A stretch of DNA of 64,000 nt from Parvibaculum sp. (GCF_030694575.1 NZ_JAUYUS010000064.1:28338-92337); one strand, 5' to 3'. Counted from the first letter of the stretch, positions 28,969 to 38,444 are shown. Translations and numbers: made by a program. Notes: generated from the letters alone by a model not told the origin.

Positions 28969-29400
28969 ATGTCCCCGATTGCCGTCATGGCCGCACCGGA
29001 AAACATGCCGCCGATCATCGTCGCCGAGGAGGAGTTCGACGCGCTGTCGGACATCGCCGAAAGCCTTGCCGGCGTGCTGCCGGAGGTTGCGCATTTCCTC
29101 GAACGGGAACTCGCCCGCGCGCGGCTCCTGCCGATGAACCACGTGCCGCCGAACGTGGTGACGATGAACGCGACCGTCGAATTCACCTTCGGCATGAAGG
29201 GCCGCAGCGAAAAGCTGCGGCTCGTCTATCCGGCGGAAAGCCCGTCGGAGAACGGCAGCGTCTCCATCGCCTCGCCCGTGGGCGTGGCGCTGCTCGGCCT
29301 CGGCGAAGGACAGTCGATCTCGTGGAGCTCGCGCTACGGCGAGCTGCGCTGGCTGAAGGTGACGAAGGTCACGAGGCCGGCCGCCGGGAAACCGGCATAA
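28969..29400 (+). CDS. second GreA/GreB C-terminal domain (Rnk-like) protein
   Basis: Starts at internal ATG 28969, 1 nt after previous stop; FLERELARARLLPMNHVPPNVVTMNATVEFTF...SIASPVGVALLGLGEGQSISW. Confidence 0.8.
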   Translation: MSPIAVMAAPENMPPIIVAEEEFDALSDIAESLAGVLPEVAHFLERELARARLLPMNHVPPNVVTMNATVEFTFGMKGRSEKLRLVYPAESPSENGSVSIASPVGVALLGLGEGQSISWSSRYGELRWLKVTKVTRPAAGKPA

Positions 29401-29436
29401 CGAAGCGGCGCGCGGAGCAACCCGCGCGCCGCGCTT

Positions 29437-29871
29437 TCAAGCGGTCCTGTAAGGCTCGGGCGAGCCTTCCCTGTATTGCGGCAGGCCGTCGCTCAGCATC
29501 AGCCACGGCACCTTGGCGGAGACCCAGATGTGCATTTCCGGATTGATCGCACACGGATCGTCGAGCGTCGCCAGCGGGAAGCCGAGGCGGTCGCCGTCGA
29601 GCGGTTCGAGCGTCACGCGCGTCCCGCATTTCGGGCAGAAGTGACGCCAGAGCCTTTCGGACGAGCGCCAGCGCGCCGTCTCGCCCGTAACCGTGACGGC
29701 TGCTTTCGGAAAGGAAGCGACGGCGAGGAATGGCGCGCCCATCGCCCGCTGGCAGATGCGGCAATGGCAGACGCGCGAGCCGAGCGTCTCCGCCTCGATC
29801 CGATAACGAACGGTCCCGCAGGCGCAGCCGCCTTCATAAGGTGGCGGGAGGTTGAAGGGATTGGCGGGCAT
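29437..29871 (-). CDS. GFA (glutathione-dependent formaldehyde-activating-like) family protein
   Basis: GGCACGTVRYRIEAETLGSRVCHCRICQRAMGAPF; FCPKCGTRV zinc ligands. Confidence 0.92.
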   Translation of the reverse strand: MPANPFNLPPPYEGGCACGTVRYRIEAETLGSRVCHCRICQRAMGAPFLAVASFPKAAVTVTGETARWRSSERLWRHFCPKCGTRVTLEPLDGDRLGFPLATLDDPCAINPEMHIWVSAKVPWLMLSDGLPQYREGSPEPYRTA

Positions 29872-29889
29872 GATGCCTCCTGTCGAGCG

Positions 29890-30411
29890 TCACATCTTCA
29901 TGCGCATCTTGCCGAGGAAATCTCCCTTGCCGATCTTCACGCCCTTTACGCGCAGGATGTCGTAGGCCGTGGTGGCGTGGAAATAGAAGTTCGGGAAGGA
30001 GAAGGAGAGCAGGAAATTCTCCGCCGTGAAGGGAAGCTGGTGCTTGCCGAGATGGAAGACGAGGTCCTTGCCCTGACAGGCGTTGAGCGCATCGGGCGTG
30101 ACCTTCCCGAAGCCCGCTATCGTGTCGTCGACGAGCTTCTGGAGATCGGCATAGGTGTAGGTACCGGGATCCTTGGGCGGATAAAAGGTGCCGCTTTGCG
30201 CGCCTTCGACGGCACCGAGCGAATGATGCGCGACGGATGCGATCTGGAAGCTGAAGGGCAGCATGTCGCCGACAAGGCAGGTCTTGACGATGTCGTTCGG
30301 GTCGGTGCCCTGCTCCTCACAGAAGGCGGCCCCCTTCTTCAGGAAGCCCGAGACGGCGCCGAGCGTTTGCAGGTAGTTCGGGACGGTGAGGTCGTAGAGC
30401 GAGAGCGACAT
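29890..30411 (-). CDS. DUF1993 domain-containing protein
   Basis: MSLSLYDLTVPNYLQTLGAVSGFLKKGAAFCEEQG; NFYFHATTAYDILRVKGVKIGKGDFLG. Confidence 0.9.
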   Translation of the reverse strand: MSLSLYDLTVPNYLQTLGAVSGFLKKGAAFCEEQGTDPNDIVKTCLVGDMLPFSFQIASVAHHSLGAVEGAQSGTFYPPKDPGTYTYADLQKLVDDTIAGFGKVTPDALNACQGKDLVFHLGKHQLPFTAENFLLSFSFPNFYFHATTAYDILRVKGVKIGKGDFLGKMRMKM

Positions 30412-30510
30412 GTCTTCCCCCTGGGTGCGGCGCTCCGACGGCGCGCTTGTTGCGATGGCGGATGCTGTACCGGCGGGTGCGAAAATTCAACAGTGCAGAA
30501 GAAGCGAAGA

Positions 30511-30560
30511 CCCCGGCCTTCGCCGGGGCAGGCGTGGATGGCCCGCGTAAAGCGGGCCAT
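30511..30560. repeat. double-hairpin intergenic repeat-like element
   Basis: ccccggccttcgccgggg followed by atggcccgc-gtaaa-gcgggccat. Confidence 0.7.
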
Positions 30561-30607
30561 GACGATTTTGGGTTGCGGCGCGGCTCCGCCCGGCGGTGAC
30601 CCTCCCG

Positions 30608-31462
30608 TCACTCGCTCCAGTTCATGCCTGCTTTCGTGGTGAGGAAGAGCGAGCCGTCGCGGTGGCTGCAGGGCATGTTTTCGAGGGCATGGACTTCCTG
30701 CCAGCCGGTCATCTGGGAGAACATCCGGATGCCGCCCTTGCCGTGGAGATGCTTGAAGACGATGGCGGCGTTTTCCGGCGTGCCGACTTCGAGCACCGCG
30801 TCCGTCGATTGCCAGGTTTCGAGCGGCAGGCCGGTGAGGAGGTCGGCTTCGTGGCCCTCGATATCGATCTTGGCGAGATCGGCCCAGGCGAGATGCGGTC
30901 CCGCGGCTTCGAGCGGCACCTCGATCGTGTCGAGCTCGCCGTAGGGCGCCGACTTCGCGCCCTTGATGTGGCTGCCCGTGGTATTGCCCAGCACACGGAC
31001 GAACTGCGCCGTGCCGTCCTCGAGAGAGACCGCCGCCTGATGAAGATCGGGTGAGACCTTGTTCAGCCCGCAATTGTAGCGGAAGCGGTCGGCATGGAGC
31101 TGGTCCGGCTCGAAGGAACGGACCTCGTAGCCGCAGCGCGAGAGGACGATGCTGTGAAGCCCGATATTGGCGCCGAAATCGACCACGCGGCGATAGCGCT
31201 TGCGGTTGGCGTGGTAGAAGGCGAAGAGGATGAGCTCGTCCATGCCGAAAAGATGCAGCGAATTGATCGCGCCCATTTCGAAATAGGGAAGAGAGAGAGC
31301 GCCGAAGGGACCGAAGGGATGACCCTCCTCCGCGACATCCCGGAAGCTCGAGGCGACCTCGACCGTCACGCTGCGCTGCAGGACGCGGTAGAGGGGATCG
31401 CGGGGGCTGTGCCGCGCGGCGATTTGCGGCAGCACCGAAAACAGGTCGTCGAAAAAATTCAT
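30608..31462 (-). CDS. FkbM family methyltransferase
   Basis: VVDFGANIGLHSIVLSRCGYEVRSFEPDQLHADRFRYNC; ADLAKIDIEGHEADLLTGL. Confidence 0.9.
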   Translation of the reverse strand: MNFFDDLFSVLPQIAARHSPRDPLYRVLQRSVTVEVASSFRDVAEEGHPFGPFGALSLPYFEMGAINSLHLFGMDELILFAFYHANRKRYRRVVDFGANIGLHSIVLSRCGYEVRSFEPDQLHADRFRYNCGLNKVSPDLHQAAVSLEDGTAQFVRVLGNTTGSHIKGAKSAPYGELDTIEVPLEAAGPHLAWADLAKIDIEGHEADLLTGLPLETWQSTDAVLEVGTPENAAIVFKHLHGKGGIRMFSQMTGWQEVHALENMPCSHRDGSLFLTTKAGMNWSE

Positions 31463-31510
31463 CTTGCCCTCTGGCGGTCAGGAAACGGGAGAGACGCGGG
31501 GCGCGTCTCG

Positions 31511-33307
31511 TCAGTCGATAGGTTCGAGCGATTTCGGCATCGGCGCGACGATCATGCTGGCGAGAAATTCCTCGCGCGGCAGCAGCGGCTCGGAATCCTC
31601 GATCGGATAGCCGAATTTCGATTGCGGATAGACGCCGTGATGCTCGCCGATCTCGACGTCGATGAAAACGGGGCCGTCATGCGCGAAGGCGGCCTTGAGA
31701 ATGCCGCCCGTGTCGGCCGAGGCCTTGAGCGAAAAGGTTTCGATTCCGCAGGAGCGCGCGAGCGCGGCGAAGTCCGGGAAGCCGAGGCCGGTTTCGGCGG
31801 AGGTGCCTGCATTGACGCCGCCGAGCCACTGGCCTTCCGTCTGCCGCACCATCGCATAGCCGCGATTGTTGAGGAGCACGATGCGGACCGGCAGCTTCAG
31901 ATAGGCGATGGTGGCGAGTTCCTGAAGGTTCATCATCAGGCTGCCGTCGCCGACGACGCAGAGCACGGGCGCGCGGCCGAGCGCGAGGGAGCCGGCCATC
32001 GCGGCGGGCAATGCCCAACCCATCGCCGTGTTGTTGAAGTCGTGATAGAGGCGCTGGCCGGGCTTCACGTCGAAGCCCTGCATGAGCCACGCGACCGCGC
32101 AGCCCGTGTCGGAAAAGATGTGCATGCCTTCCGGCGCAGCGGCGCTGAGGCGCTGCATCAGCGCATAAGGATCGATACGGGCATCGGCGCGGGCGGCATC
32201 CGTGCAGACGGGATAGGTTTTCTGCCAGCCCGCGATGCGCGCCTTCCACGCCGCGATGTCGGGCAGCGCGAGTTCGTTGGCCCGGGACTGGAGCGCGCGG
32301 ATGAAATCGCCCGCATCCGCCTCGATGGCGAGATCGAGCGTCTTGCCGAACTGCTCGAACTTGCCGAGTTCGGCGGCATCGAGATCGACGATGACGGTTT
32401 CCGCCCCGCGCGCCCAGCTCGACAGCGGCGAGCCGGTTTCGCGCGTGCTGAGACGCGCGCCGATGGCGATGACGAGATCGGCATTCTGCACGGCGAAATT
32501 GCCCGCGCGCGTGCCATGCGTGCCGAAGGTGCCGACGAAGCCGGCATTGCCGGCCGGCAGGATGTCGCGCGCGGCCCAGCTTGTGAGGACCGGAATGCCG
32601 GTGCGCTCCGCGAGGTCGCGGGCGATCTCGCTCGCGCCGGCAAGCCGGACGCCCCAGCCGAAGATCAGCACGGGCCGCTTCGCCGACTGCATCATGGCGA
32701 GGACCTGCGCGATGTCGTCCGGATCGATGGCGGGCGCGGATTTCTTCTCCGCCGCATCGGGCACGAAACCGGCGAGGTCGGCCGTTTCGATCATGGTGCG
32801 CTGGAGGTCGTCCGGGATGTCGATGAGGACGGGGCCCTGCCGCCCGCTCTTCGCCATGTAGAGCGCCTTCTCGAGTTCCTTGCGGATGTCGAGCGCGTCG
32901 AGAAGCTGCACGCAGTATTTTGTGATCGGCTTCACCATCGGCAGGATTTCGGTTTCCTGGAAACCGAACTGGCGAACCGCGCTTTCGCCCTTCATGCGGA
33001 AGGTCGTGACCTGGCCGGTGATGTAGAGCGCGGGCACGGAATCGAACCAGGCGCCGGCGATGCCCGTAATCATGTTGGTGGCGCCGGGGCCGCTGGTCGC
33101 GATGGCGCAGCCGATACCGCCGCCGACGCGCGAATAGGCCTCCGCCGCCATGGCGCCGGCCTGCTCGTGATGCGGGCAGATATATTCGATGCCGGGATTG
33201 TTGTGCAGCGAATGCAGCAGGTGGATGGAGGCGCCGCCCGACACGATGAAGGCATGGCGGATGCCGTTCCGCACGAGGAAATCGACGACGTAATCGGAGA
33301 GTTTCAT
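31511..33307 (-). CDS. thiamine-pyrophosphate enzyme, acetolactate-synthase-like
   Basis: HEQAGAMAAEAYSRVGGGIGCAIATSGPGATNMITGI; VVGDGSLMMNLQELATIAYLKLPVRIVLLNNRGYAMVRQ (ThDP motif). Confidence 0.92.
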   Translation of the reverse strand: MKLSDYVVDFLVRNGIRHAFIVSGGASIHLLHSLHNNPGIEYICPHHEQAGAMAAEAYSRVGGGIGCAIATSGPGATNMITGIAGAWFDSVPALYITGQVTTFRMKGESAVRQFGFQETEILPMVKPITKYCVQLLDALDIRKELEKALYMAKSGRQGPVLIDIPDDLQRTMIETADLAGFVPDAAEKKSAPAIDPDDIAQVLAMMQSAKRPVLIFGWGVRLAGASEIARDLAERTGIPVLTSWAARDILPAGNAGFVGTFGTHGTRAGNFAVQNADLVIAIGARLSTRETGSPLSSWARGAETVIVDLDAAELGKFEQFGKTLDLAIEADAGDFIRALQSRANELALPDIAAWKARIAGWQKTYPVCTDAARADARIDPYALMQRLSAAAPEGMHIFSDTGCAVAWLMQGFDVKPGQRLYHDFNNTAMGWALPAAMAGSLALGRAPVLCVVGDGSLMMNLQELATIAYLKLPVRIVLLNNRGYAMVRQTEGQWLGGVNAGTSAETGLGFPDFAALARSCGIETFSLKASADTGGILKAAFAHDGPVFIDVEIGEHHGVYPQSKFGYPIEDSEPLLPREEFLASMIVAPMPKSLEPID

Positions 33308-33331
33308 GCGCATGCGGTCTCTTCCTCCGGC

Positions 33332-34144
33332 CTAGTCGGCCGCGCGGCGGCGAAGGCGAAAATAATCGGGATGCCCGGCGAGGCGCGCGGCCAGATCCCG
33401 CCCGCCGTCGCGCCATGCGTCGTGGACGGTGGAGAAATTGCGGCCCCCCGCAACCTCCCGCCCCTGCATCATGCACCAGTTCATGTGGGAATATATCTCG
33501 TCGAGACTCGTTCCGCTCTCGCCCCTGTCGAGAAAATCCTTCGTCTTGCCGAGCGCGTCGCCCGCCGCCGCGCCCGCCCGCAGCGTTTCGTCGTGGATGC
33601 GGGTGCGGACATAGCCCGGTCCGACGATGAAGATGTTCGCGTCTTCCGTCTCGTCGTCGATCAGCTCGCACATCTTGATGAGGGCGATCTTGGACATGCA
33701 GTAGGCGGAATAATTCGTGAACGGATTGTTGGTGCCGCCGCCCGCCATCAGCATGATGTGGGGACGGGGCGCGCGGTGCGTCCAGAGCCCGTGCAGGACG
33801 CGGAGCTGCGCCGTCGAATTGACGGTGACGGAGCGCTCCCACAGGTCGAAGTCGAGATCGAAAAAGGGCCCGATCGGCTCCATCGTGCCGGCGCTGGAGA
33901 CGAAGAGGGACCATTTGTCGCCCGCCGCCGCGAAATCGCGAACGGCGGCGGCAATGCTTGCGGGCGAGGCGAGATCGCAGGCGATGAAACGGAAAGCGGG
34001 ATGGGAGGCGAGAGACGCGACGCGGGCAGCTTCGCGGCCCGCACCCGCGACGCGCCAGCCATCGGCAAGCAGCCGCTCGCAAAGGCCGAGACCGATATCC
34101 GCCGTGGCCCCGAGAACGAACGCCGTTTTGTTTTCTGCGGTCAT
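33332..34144 (-). CDS. SDR family oxidoreductase
   Basis: TAFVLGATADIGLGLCERLLADGWRVAGAGRE; NPFTNYSAYCMSKIAL (YxxxK). Confidence 0.88.
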   Translation of the reverse strand: MTAENKTAFVLGATADIGLGLCERLLADGWRVAGAGREAARVASLASHPAFRFIACDLASPASIAAAVRDFAAAGDKWSLFVSSAGTMEPIGPFFDLDFDLWERSVTVNSTAQLRVLHGLWTHRAPRPHIMLMAGGGTNNPFTNYSAYCMSKIALIKMCELIDDETEDANIFIVGPGYVRTRIHDETLRAGAAAGDALGKTKDFLDRGESGTSLDEIYSHMNWCMMQGREVAGGRNFSTVHDAWRDGGRDLAARLAGHPDYFRLRRRAAD

Positions 34145-34160
34145 GCGGGCTCGGCGTTCT

Positions 34161-35216
34161 CTAGTAGGGACCGGTGAAGCTCGGGTCGGGCGTGTCTTTC
34201 CAGCGGCGATCGGCGGCGGGTTTCGGCAGTTGCGCGGACGAACCGAGCGTGTCGAGCGCGGCCTGCGCGATGTCGGTCGCGTCCGGATAGAAAAGATCGG
34301 CGAGCGCGGGCGTGGTCGGCGTCGGGATATGCGGCAGGGCGACCGACTGCGGCGCGGCCTTGAGATAAGGGAAGGCGCGCTTCATCGCGACCGCCATGAC
34401 CTCCGCCACGACGCCGTAGCTCGCCTGGCCTGTGTCGGCGACAACCAGATGACCCGTCTTCGCGAGCGAGGCGGCGAGCGTGTCGCCGTCGATGGGGGTC
34501 AGGCAGCGGAGATCGATCACCTCCGCCGAGACGCCGGCAGCCGCGAGAAGGTCCGCCGCGCGCAAGGCTTCGATGGTCATGTGCGAGGTGGCGGCGATGG
34601 TGACGTCGCTGCCCTGGTGCAGAACTTCCGCGCCTTCGAGCGGCGAGGTGTAGAGCCCTTCGGGCACGGGGCCTTCGAGATTGTAGAGCCAGCGGTGCTC
34701 GAGAAAGATCACCGGCGCGTCGTCGCGCACGGCCGCGATCAGCATGCCCTTGGCGTCGTAGGGCCGCGTCGGCATGACGACCTTGAGGCCCGGCACATGC
34801 GCGAACCAGGATTGCAGCGACTGCGAATGCTGCGGCCCCTGCCCCCAGCCTCGCCCGATGATCATGCGGATGGTCAAGGGCGCGCGCATGACGCCGCCAT
34901 ACATGTAATGCCACTTCGCGGCCTGGTTGACGACCGGCTCCATGGAGAGGAGCGCGAAGTCGACGCGCATATGGACGAGGATCGGGCGCTTGCCCTGAAT
35001 GGCCGCACCGAGCGCGATGCCGGTCATGGCGTTTTCGGAGGACGGCGTGTCGATGACGCGCTCGGGCCCGAATTCTTCCTGCAGTCCTTTCGTGGTGCCG
35101 AAAATGCCGGTCGGTCCCGGCACGCCGAGACCCGCGACGAGCACGTTCGGATCGTCGGCGAGAAGTTCGCGATGCGCTTCGTGCAGGGCTTCGAAATATT
35201 TGAGCTGGCGGACCAT
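34161..35216 (-). CDS. 2-oxoacid dehydrogenase E1 beta-like (transketolase) subunit
   Basis: RVIDTPSSENAMTGIALGAAIQGKRPILVHMRVDFALLSMEPVVNQAAKWHYMYGG; GWGQGPQHSQSLQSWFAHVPGLKVVMP. Confidence 0.92.
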   Translation of the reverse strand: MVRQLKYFEALHEAHRELLADDPNVLVAGLGVPGPTGIFGTTKGLQEEFGPERVIDTPSSENAMTGIALGAAIQGKRPILVHMRVDFALLSMEPVVNQAAKWHYMYGGVMRAPLTIRMIIGRGWGQGPQHSQSLQSWFAHVPGLKVVMPTRPYDAKGMLIAAVRDDAPVIFLEHRWLYNLEGPVPEGLYTSPLEGAEVLHQGSDVTIAATSHMTIEALRAADLLAAAGVSAEVIDLRCLTPIDGDTLAASLAKTGHLVVADTGQASYGVVAEVMAVAMKRAFPYLKAAPQSVALPHIPTPTTPALADLFYPDATDIAQAALDTLGSSAQLPKPAADRRWKDTPDPSFTGPY

Positions 35217-35224
35217 GCGTACCT

Positions 35225-36235
35225 TCAGACCGGAAAGACGTGCTCGGAAAGCTCGGCGGCTTCCGGATAGGGGCTCGCCTTGGCGAAGGCGACGGCGGCG
35301 GCGACTTCATCCCGCGCCTTTTTCATCAGGTCCGCTTCGGCGGCGGCACCAAGCTCGCCGGCGGCGGCGAGGCGGTCGCGGTAGATCGCGAGCGGATCGC
35401 GTATGCGCCAGTCCGCAAGCTCCTCCGCCGTGCGGTAGCCGAGCGGAATATCGTCGCCGGGGCCGCAATGCTCCATCCAGCGATAGGTCATGCATTCGAT
35501 GAAGGACGGGCCCTCGCCGGCCCGCGCCCGCGCGACCGCTTCCGCCGCATGGGCATGGACGACATCGGCGTCGTTGCCGTCGCAGGTGACGGAGGGCATG
35601 CCATGCGCGGTGCCGAGCAGCGCGATGGGGCGGCCTTCGGGCTGGCGGATGTCCATCGCGGAATGAACGGAATAGAGATTGTTCTCGCAGACGAAGATGA
35701 CGGGAAGCTTGTGGACGGAGGCGAAATTGAGTGCCTCATGGAAGGTGCCCTCCTCCGTCGCACCGTCGCCGAAATAGACGATGCTGACCTGATCGCGGCG
35801 GTCGAGCTTCGCGGCCCAGGCGCTGCCGACGCCGACGGAAATCGTGCTGGAGAGGATCGGCGCCGCGCCCATGAAACCGCAGGCGAGATCGACCAGATGC
35901 TGGCTGCCGCCCTTGCCGCGCGCGCAGCCCGTGACGCGGCCATAGAGTTCGGCGAACATCGCGTTCATGTCGCCGCCCTTGGCGAGATAATGGCCGTGGC
36001 TGCGATGGCCGCTGAAGACGAGATCGTCGCGCGAGAGAAGGACGGAGATGCCGGCCGCGACCGCTTCCTGGCCGATGCAGAGATGGGTCGGGCAGCGGAT
36101 CTCGCCCTCGCCGTAAAGCGCGGCAATGGCCTCCTCGGCGAGGCGGACGCGGATCATGCTTTCGAGGACGGCAAGGCGCGTCTTCGCGTCCGGAAGGACG
36201 GCGGCCGCGCGGATGTCTTTCTGCTGCGTCGTCAT
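35225..36235 (-). CDS. 2-oxoacid dehydrogenase E1 alpha-like (ThDP) subunit
   Basis: GDGATEEGTFHEALNFASVHKLPVIFVCENNLYSVHS; THLCIGQEAVAAGI. Confidence 0.93.
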   Translation of the reverse strand: MTTQQKDIRAAAVLPDAKTRLAVLESMIRVRLAEEAIAALYGEGEIRCPTHLCIGQEAVAAGISVLLSRDDLVFSGHRSHGHYLAKGGDMNAMFAELYGRVTGCARGKGGSQHLVDLACGFMGAAPILSSTISVGVGSAWAAKLDRRDQVSIVYFGDGATEEGTFHEALNFASVHKLPVIFVCENNLYSVHSAMDIRQPEGRPIALLGTAHGMPSVTCDGNDADVVHAHAAEAVARARAGEGPSFIECMTYRWMEHCGPGDDIPLGYRTAEELADWRIRDPLAIYRDRLAAAGELGAAAEADLMKKARDEVAAAVAFAKASPYPEAAELSEHVFPV

Positions 36236-36951
36236 TCGCCCGCTCCTGCCGCCCGCGGCCATTCCCGGTTCGCCAGCGCAAGCGCCTCGGGCGAGCCGAT
36301 GTCCCTGTGATACCCCTCGATAGGGAATGTATATATGCGACCGGCGAGCCTTGGAATGATTTCGGTGCTGAAATCGACCACGGGCTTGCCAAGCGCGGCG
36401 GCGATATCGATCACATCAGGTTCCAGAATATAGACGGCGGCATTGGCGAGCCGGCCCGGCGGATTGGCCACTTTCTCGTGAAAGGCGGTCACGAGGCCCT
36501 CGCCGTCGCATTCGACGATACCGCAGCTTTGCGGGCTGTCGGTCTCGAACAGGGCCATGGTCATCAGGGCGGCCCGGGGGCGGCGCGCATGGGCCCGCTG
36601 GAAGGCCGCGATGTCGATATCGGTGAGATTGTCGGCATGGGCCATCAGCACGGCGCCCGTGCCCAGATGCTGACGGACATTGAGGAGCGTGCCGCCGGTG
36701 CCGAGAAGCTCTTCCTCATGGACGAGGGTAACCCTGTCGCGCCACGGGCTGGCGGCGACGAAGGCCTCGACCTGTTCCGCGAGGTAATGCGTATTGACGA
36801 CGGCATGCTCGACGGCATTGCCGGAGAACAGCCGGTCGAGCCAGAGGCCGAGAAGCGGCCGCCCGCCGATCGGCACCAGGCATTTCGGGATCGTGTCGGT
36901 GACGGGCCGGAGCCGCGTGCCGCGCCCGGCGGCGAGAAGAAGCGCCCTCAC
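36232..36951 (-). CDS. sugar-1-phosphate nucleotidyltransferase (HddC/RmlA-like), GTG start
   Basis: VRALLLAAGRGTRLRPVTDTIPKCLVPIGGRPLLGLWLDRLF; GTG at 36951 overlaps upstream stop. Confidence 0.88.
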   Translation of the reverse strand: MRALLLAAGRGTRLRPVTDTIPKCLVPIGGRPLLGLWLDRLFSGNAVEHAVVNTHYLAEQVEAFVAASPWRDRVTLVHEEELLGTGGTLLNVRQHLGTGAVLMAHADNLTDIDIAAFQRAHARRPRAALMTMALFETDSPQSCGIVECDGEGLVTAFHEKVANPPGRLANAAVYILEPDVIDIAAALGKPVVDFSTEIIPRLAGRIYTFPIEGYHRDIGSPEALALANREWPRAAGAGE

Positions 36952-38444
36952 AACCCGCCTCCGCCATTGGCGGCCGAAAGCCGGCCGAGAACGACGTCGC
37001 GCGTCAGCGGCGTGTTGCCGATGCGCGAGACCTGGCAGGCGGCGGAGACCGCGCCGAGAAGGCTGCTGCACCAGATGTCGCCGCCGGCCGCGAGCGCGAG
37101 CGAGGTGAGGCAGAAGAGCGAGTCGCCCGCCCCCGCCACATCCTTCGGAAACCGGTTGAGCGCCGGCAGGCGGTCGGTCACAAGGCCGCCATCGTGTTCG
37201 GCGCGGATCAGCAAGCCGTCGCCGCCAAGCGTGACGATGACGTTTTTCGCGTTGGCCGCCTCATGCAGGATTTCGCTGATGACGACGAGGCTCGACGTCT
37301 GGTCCTTGAGCGCCATGCGCGCTTCAAGCTCCGTCGGCGTGATGAGGTGCATGTTCCTGAAGCGCGAGATGTCGGAGAGCTGCGAGGAGGCCTGGCTGTC
37401 GGCGGCCATCATCACGCCGCGCGCGGCGGCAAGCTCGGTCAGCCGGGCGACGAAGGACGACGGCAGCGTGCCGTAATTGAAGTCGGAAAAGAGGACGAGG
37501 GAGGTCTCGTCGAGACGCGGTTCGATTTCGGCCAGAAGCCGCGCCGCGATCTCTTCCGAGATGGCGTGCTGACGCAAACGGCTGACGCGAAGGAGGGTCT
37601 TGCCCGCCGCGCGGAACCGCTGCTTGACGGTGGTCGGACGGCTCTCGTCCTCGACCAGCACGCATTCGACCGCATAGTCGCCGAACATCTTGCTGGCATA
37701 GGCACCGGCTTCGTCCTCGCCGACGACACCCAGGAAGGTGACCTTCGCGCCGAGACCGCGCGCATGGGCCGCGACGATGCCCGCGCCGCCGAGGAACCGC
37801 TTTTCGCTGATCGGCGTCACCACGATGGTCGGGTCTTCCTGCGACATGCCGAGCGGATCGCAATCGATATATTCGTCGACGATGATGTCGCCGACCACGA
37901 TGACGTTGACCTTCTCGACCGCGCGGGCGAGATCGCCGAGTGCCTGAACGCTGATCCCGTGACGCCGCATGTAGTCGCGCGGCAGGATGTCGTGCGCGGC
38001 GCCCTGCACTTCATCCGATTCGTCGAGCGGCGACATGGACGACTGAAGCATTTCGCCGGAACTGAAGATGAGCTTGCCGCCATATTGCGCGACGGCGGCG
38101 CGCTCCGGATTGTGCTGCTTCTCGTGTTCCTTTCCCTTGACGACGATGTCGGGCTTGAGCGCGGCGATCACATCCTCGATAGGATCGGCGATCTCGAAGG
38201 CATGCGTCACATTCTTGTTCGACATGACGCCTTCGAGACGCAGTTCCGCCGCAACGGAAACGCCCTCGGCAGAATCCGGGAGCACGCCGACGACGAGAAT
38301 GTCGCCCAGCTCGGCGGCGAAGCGCAGCAGACGGGTATGCCCCGGATGCAGCACATTGAATATGCCCGACACGAAGGCGACGGTGGCGCCCTCGCCAAGC
38401 TTTCCTCTCAGATGTGCGATCGGATCTTTCACGGTGTCAGACAT
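36948..38444 (-). CDS. cytidylyltransferase-PfkB kinase fusion (HldE-like, inverted domain order)
   Basis: N-terminal VAFVSGIFNVLHPGHTRLLRFA (HxGH); C-terminal PfkB FLGGAGIVAAHARGLGAKVTFLGVVGEDEAG and KDVAGAGDSLFC. Confidence 0.88.
   Translation of the reverse strand: MSDTVKDPIAHLRGKLGEGATVAFVSGIFNVLHPGHTRLLRFAAELGDILVVGVLPDSAEGVSVAAELRLEGVMSNKNVTHAFEIADPIEDVIAALKPDIVVKGKEHEKQHNPERAAVAQYGGKLIFSSGEMLQSSMSPLDESDEVQGAAHDILPRDYMRRHGISVQALGDLARAVEKVNVIVVGDIIVDEYIDCDPLGMSQEDPTIVVTPISEKRFLGGAGIVAAHARGLGAKVTFLGVVGEDEAGAYASKMFGDYAVECVLVEDESRPTTVKQRFRAAGKTLLRVSRLRQHAISEEIAARLLAEIEPRLDETSLVLFSDFNYGTLPSSFVARLTELAAARGVMMAADSQASSQLSDISRFRNMHLITPTELEARMALKDQTSSLVVISEILHEAANAKNVIVTLGGDGLLIRAEHDGGLVTDRLPALNRFPKDVAGAGDSLFCLTSLALAAGGDIWCSSLLGAVSAACQVSRIGNTPLTRDVVLGRLSAANGGGGL

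Noticed and set aside
31094-34177. 1027-aa plus-strand ORF opposite the ThDP/SDR genes
   Set aside because: Shadow ORF caused by high GC codon bias; spans several well-supported minus-strand genes and its translation has no recognisable domain.
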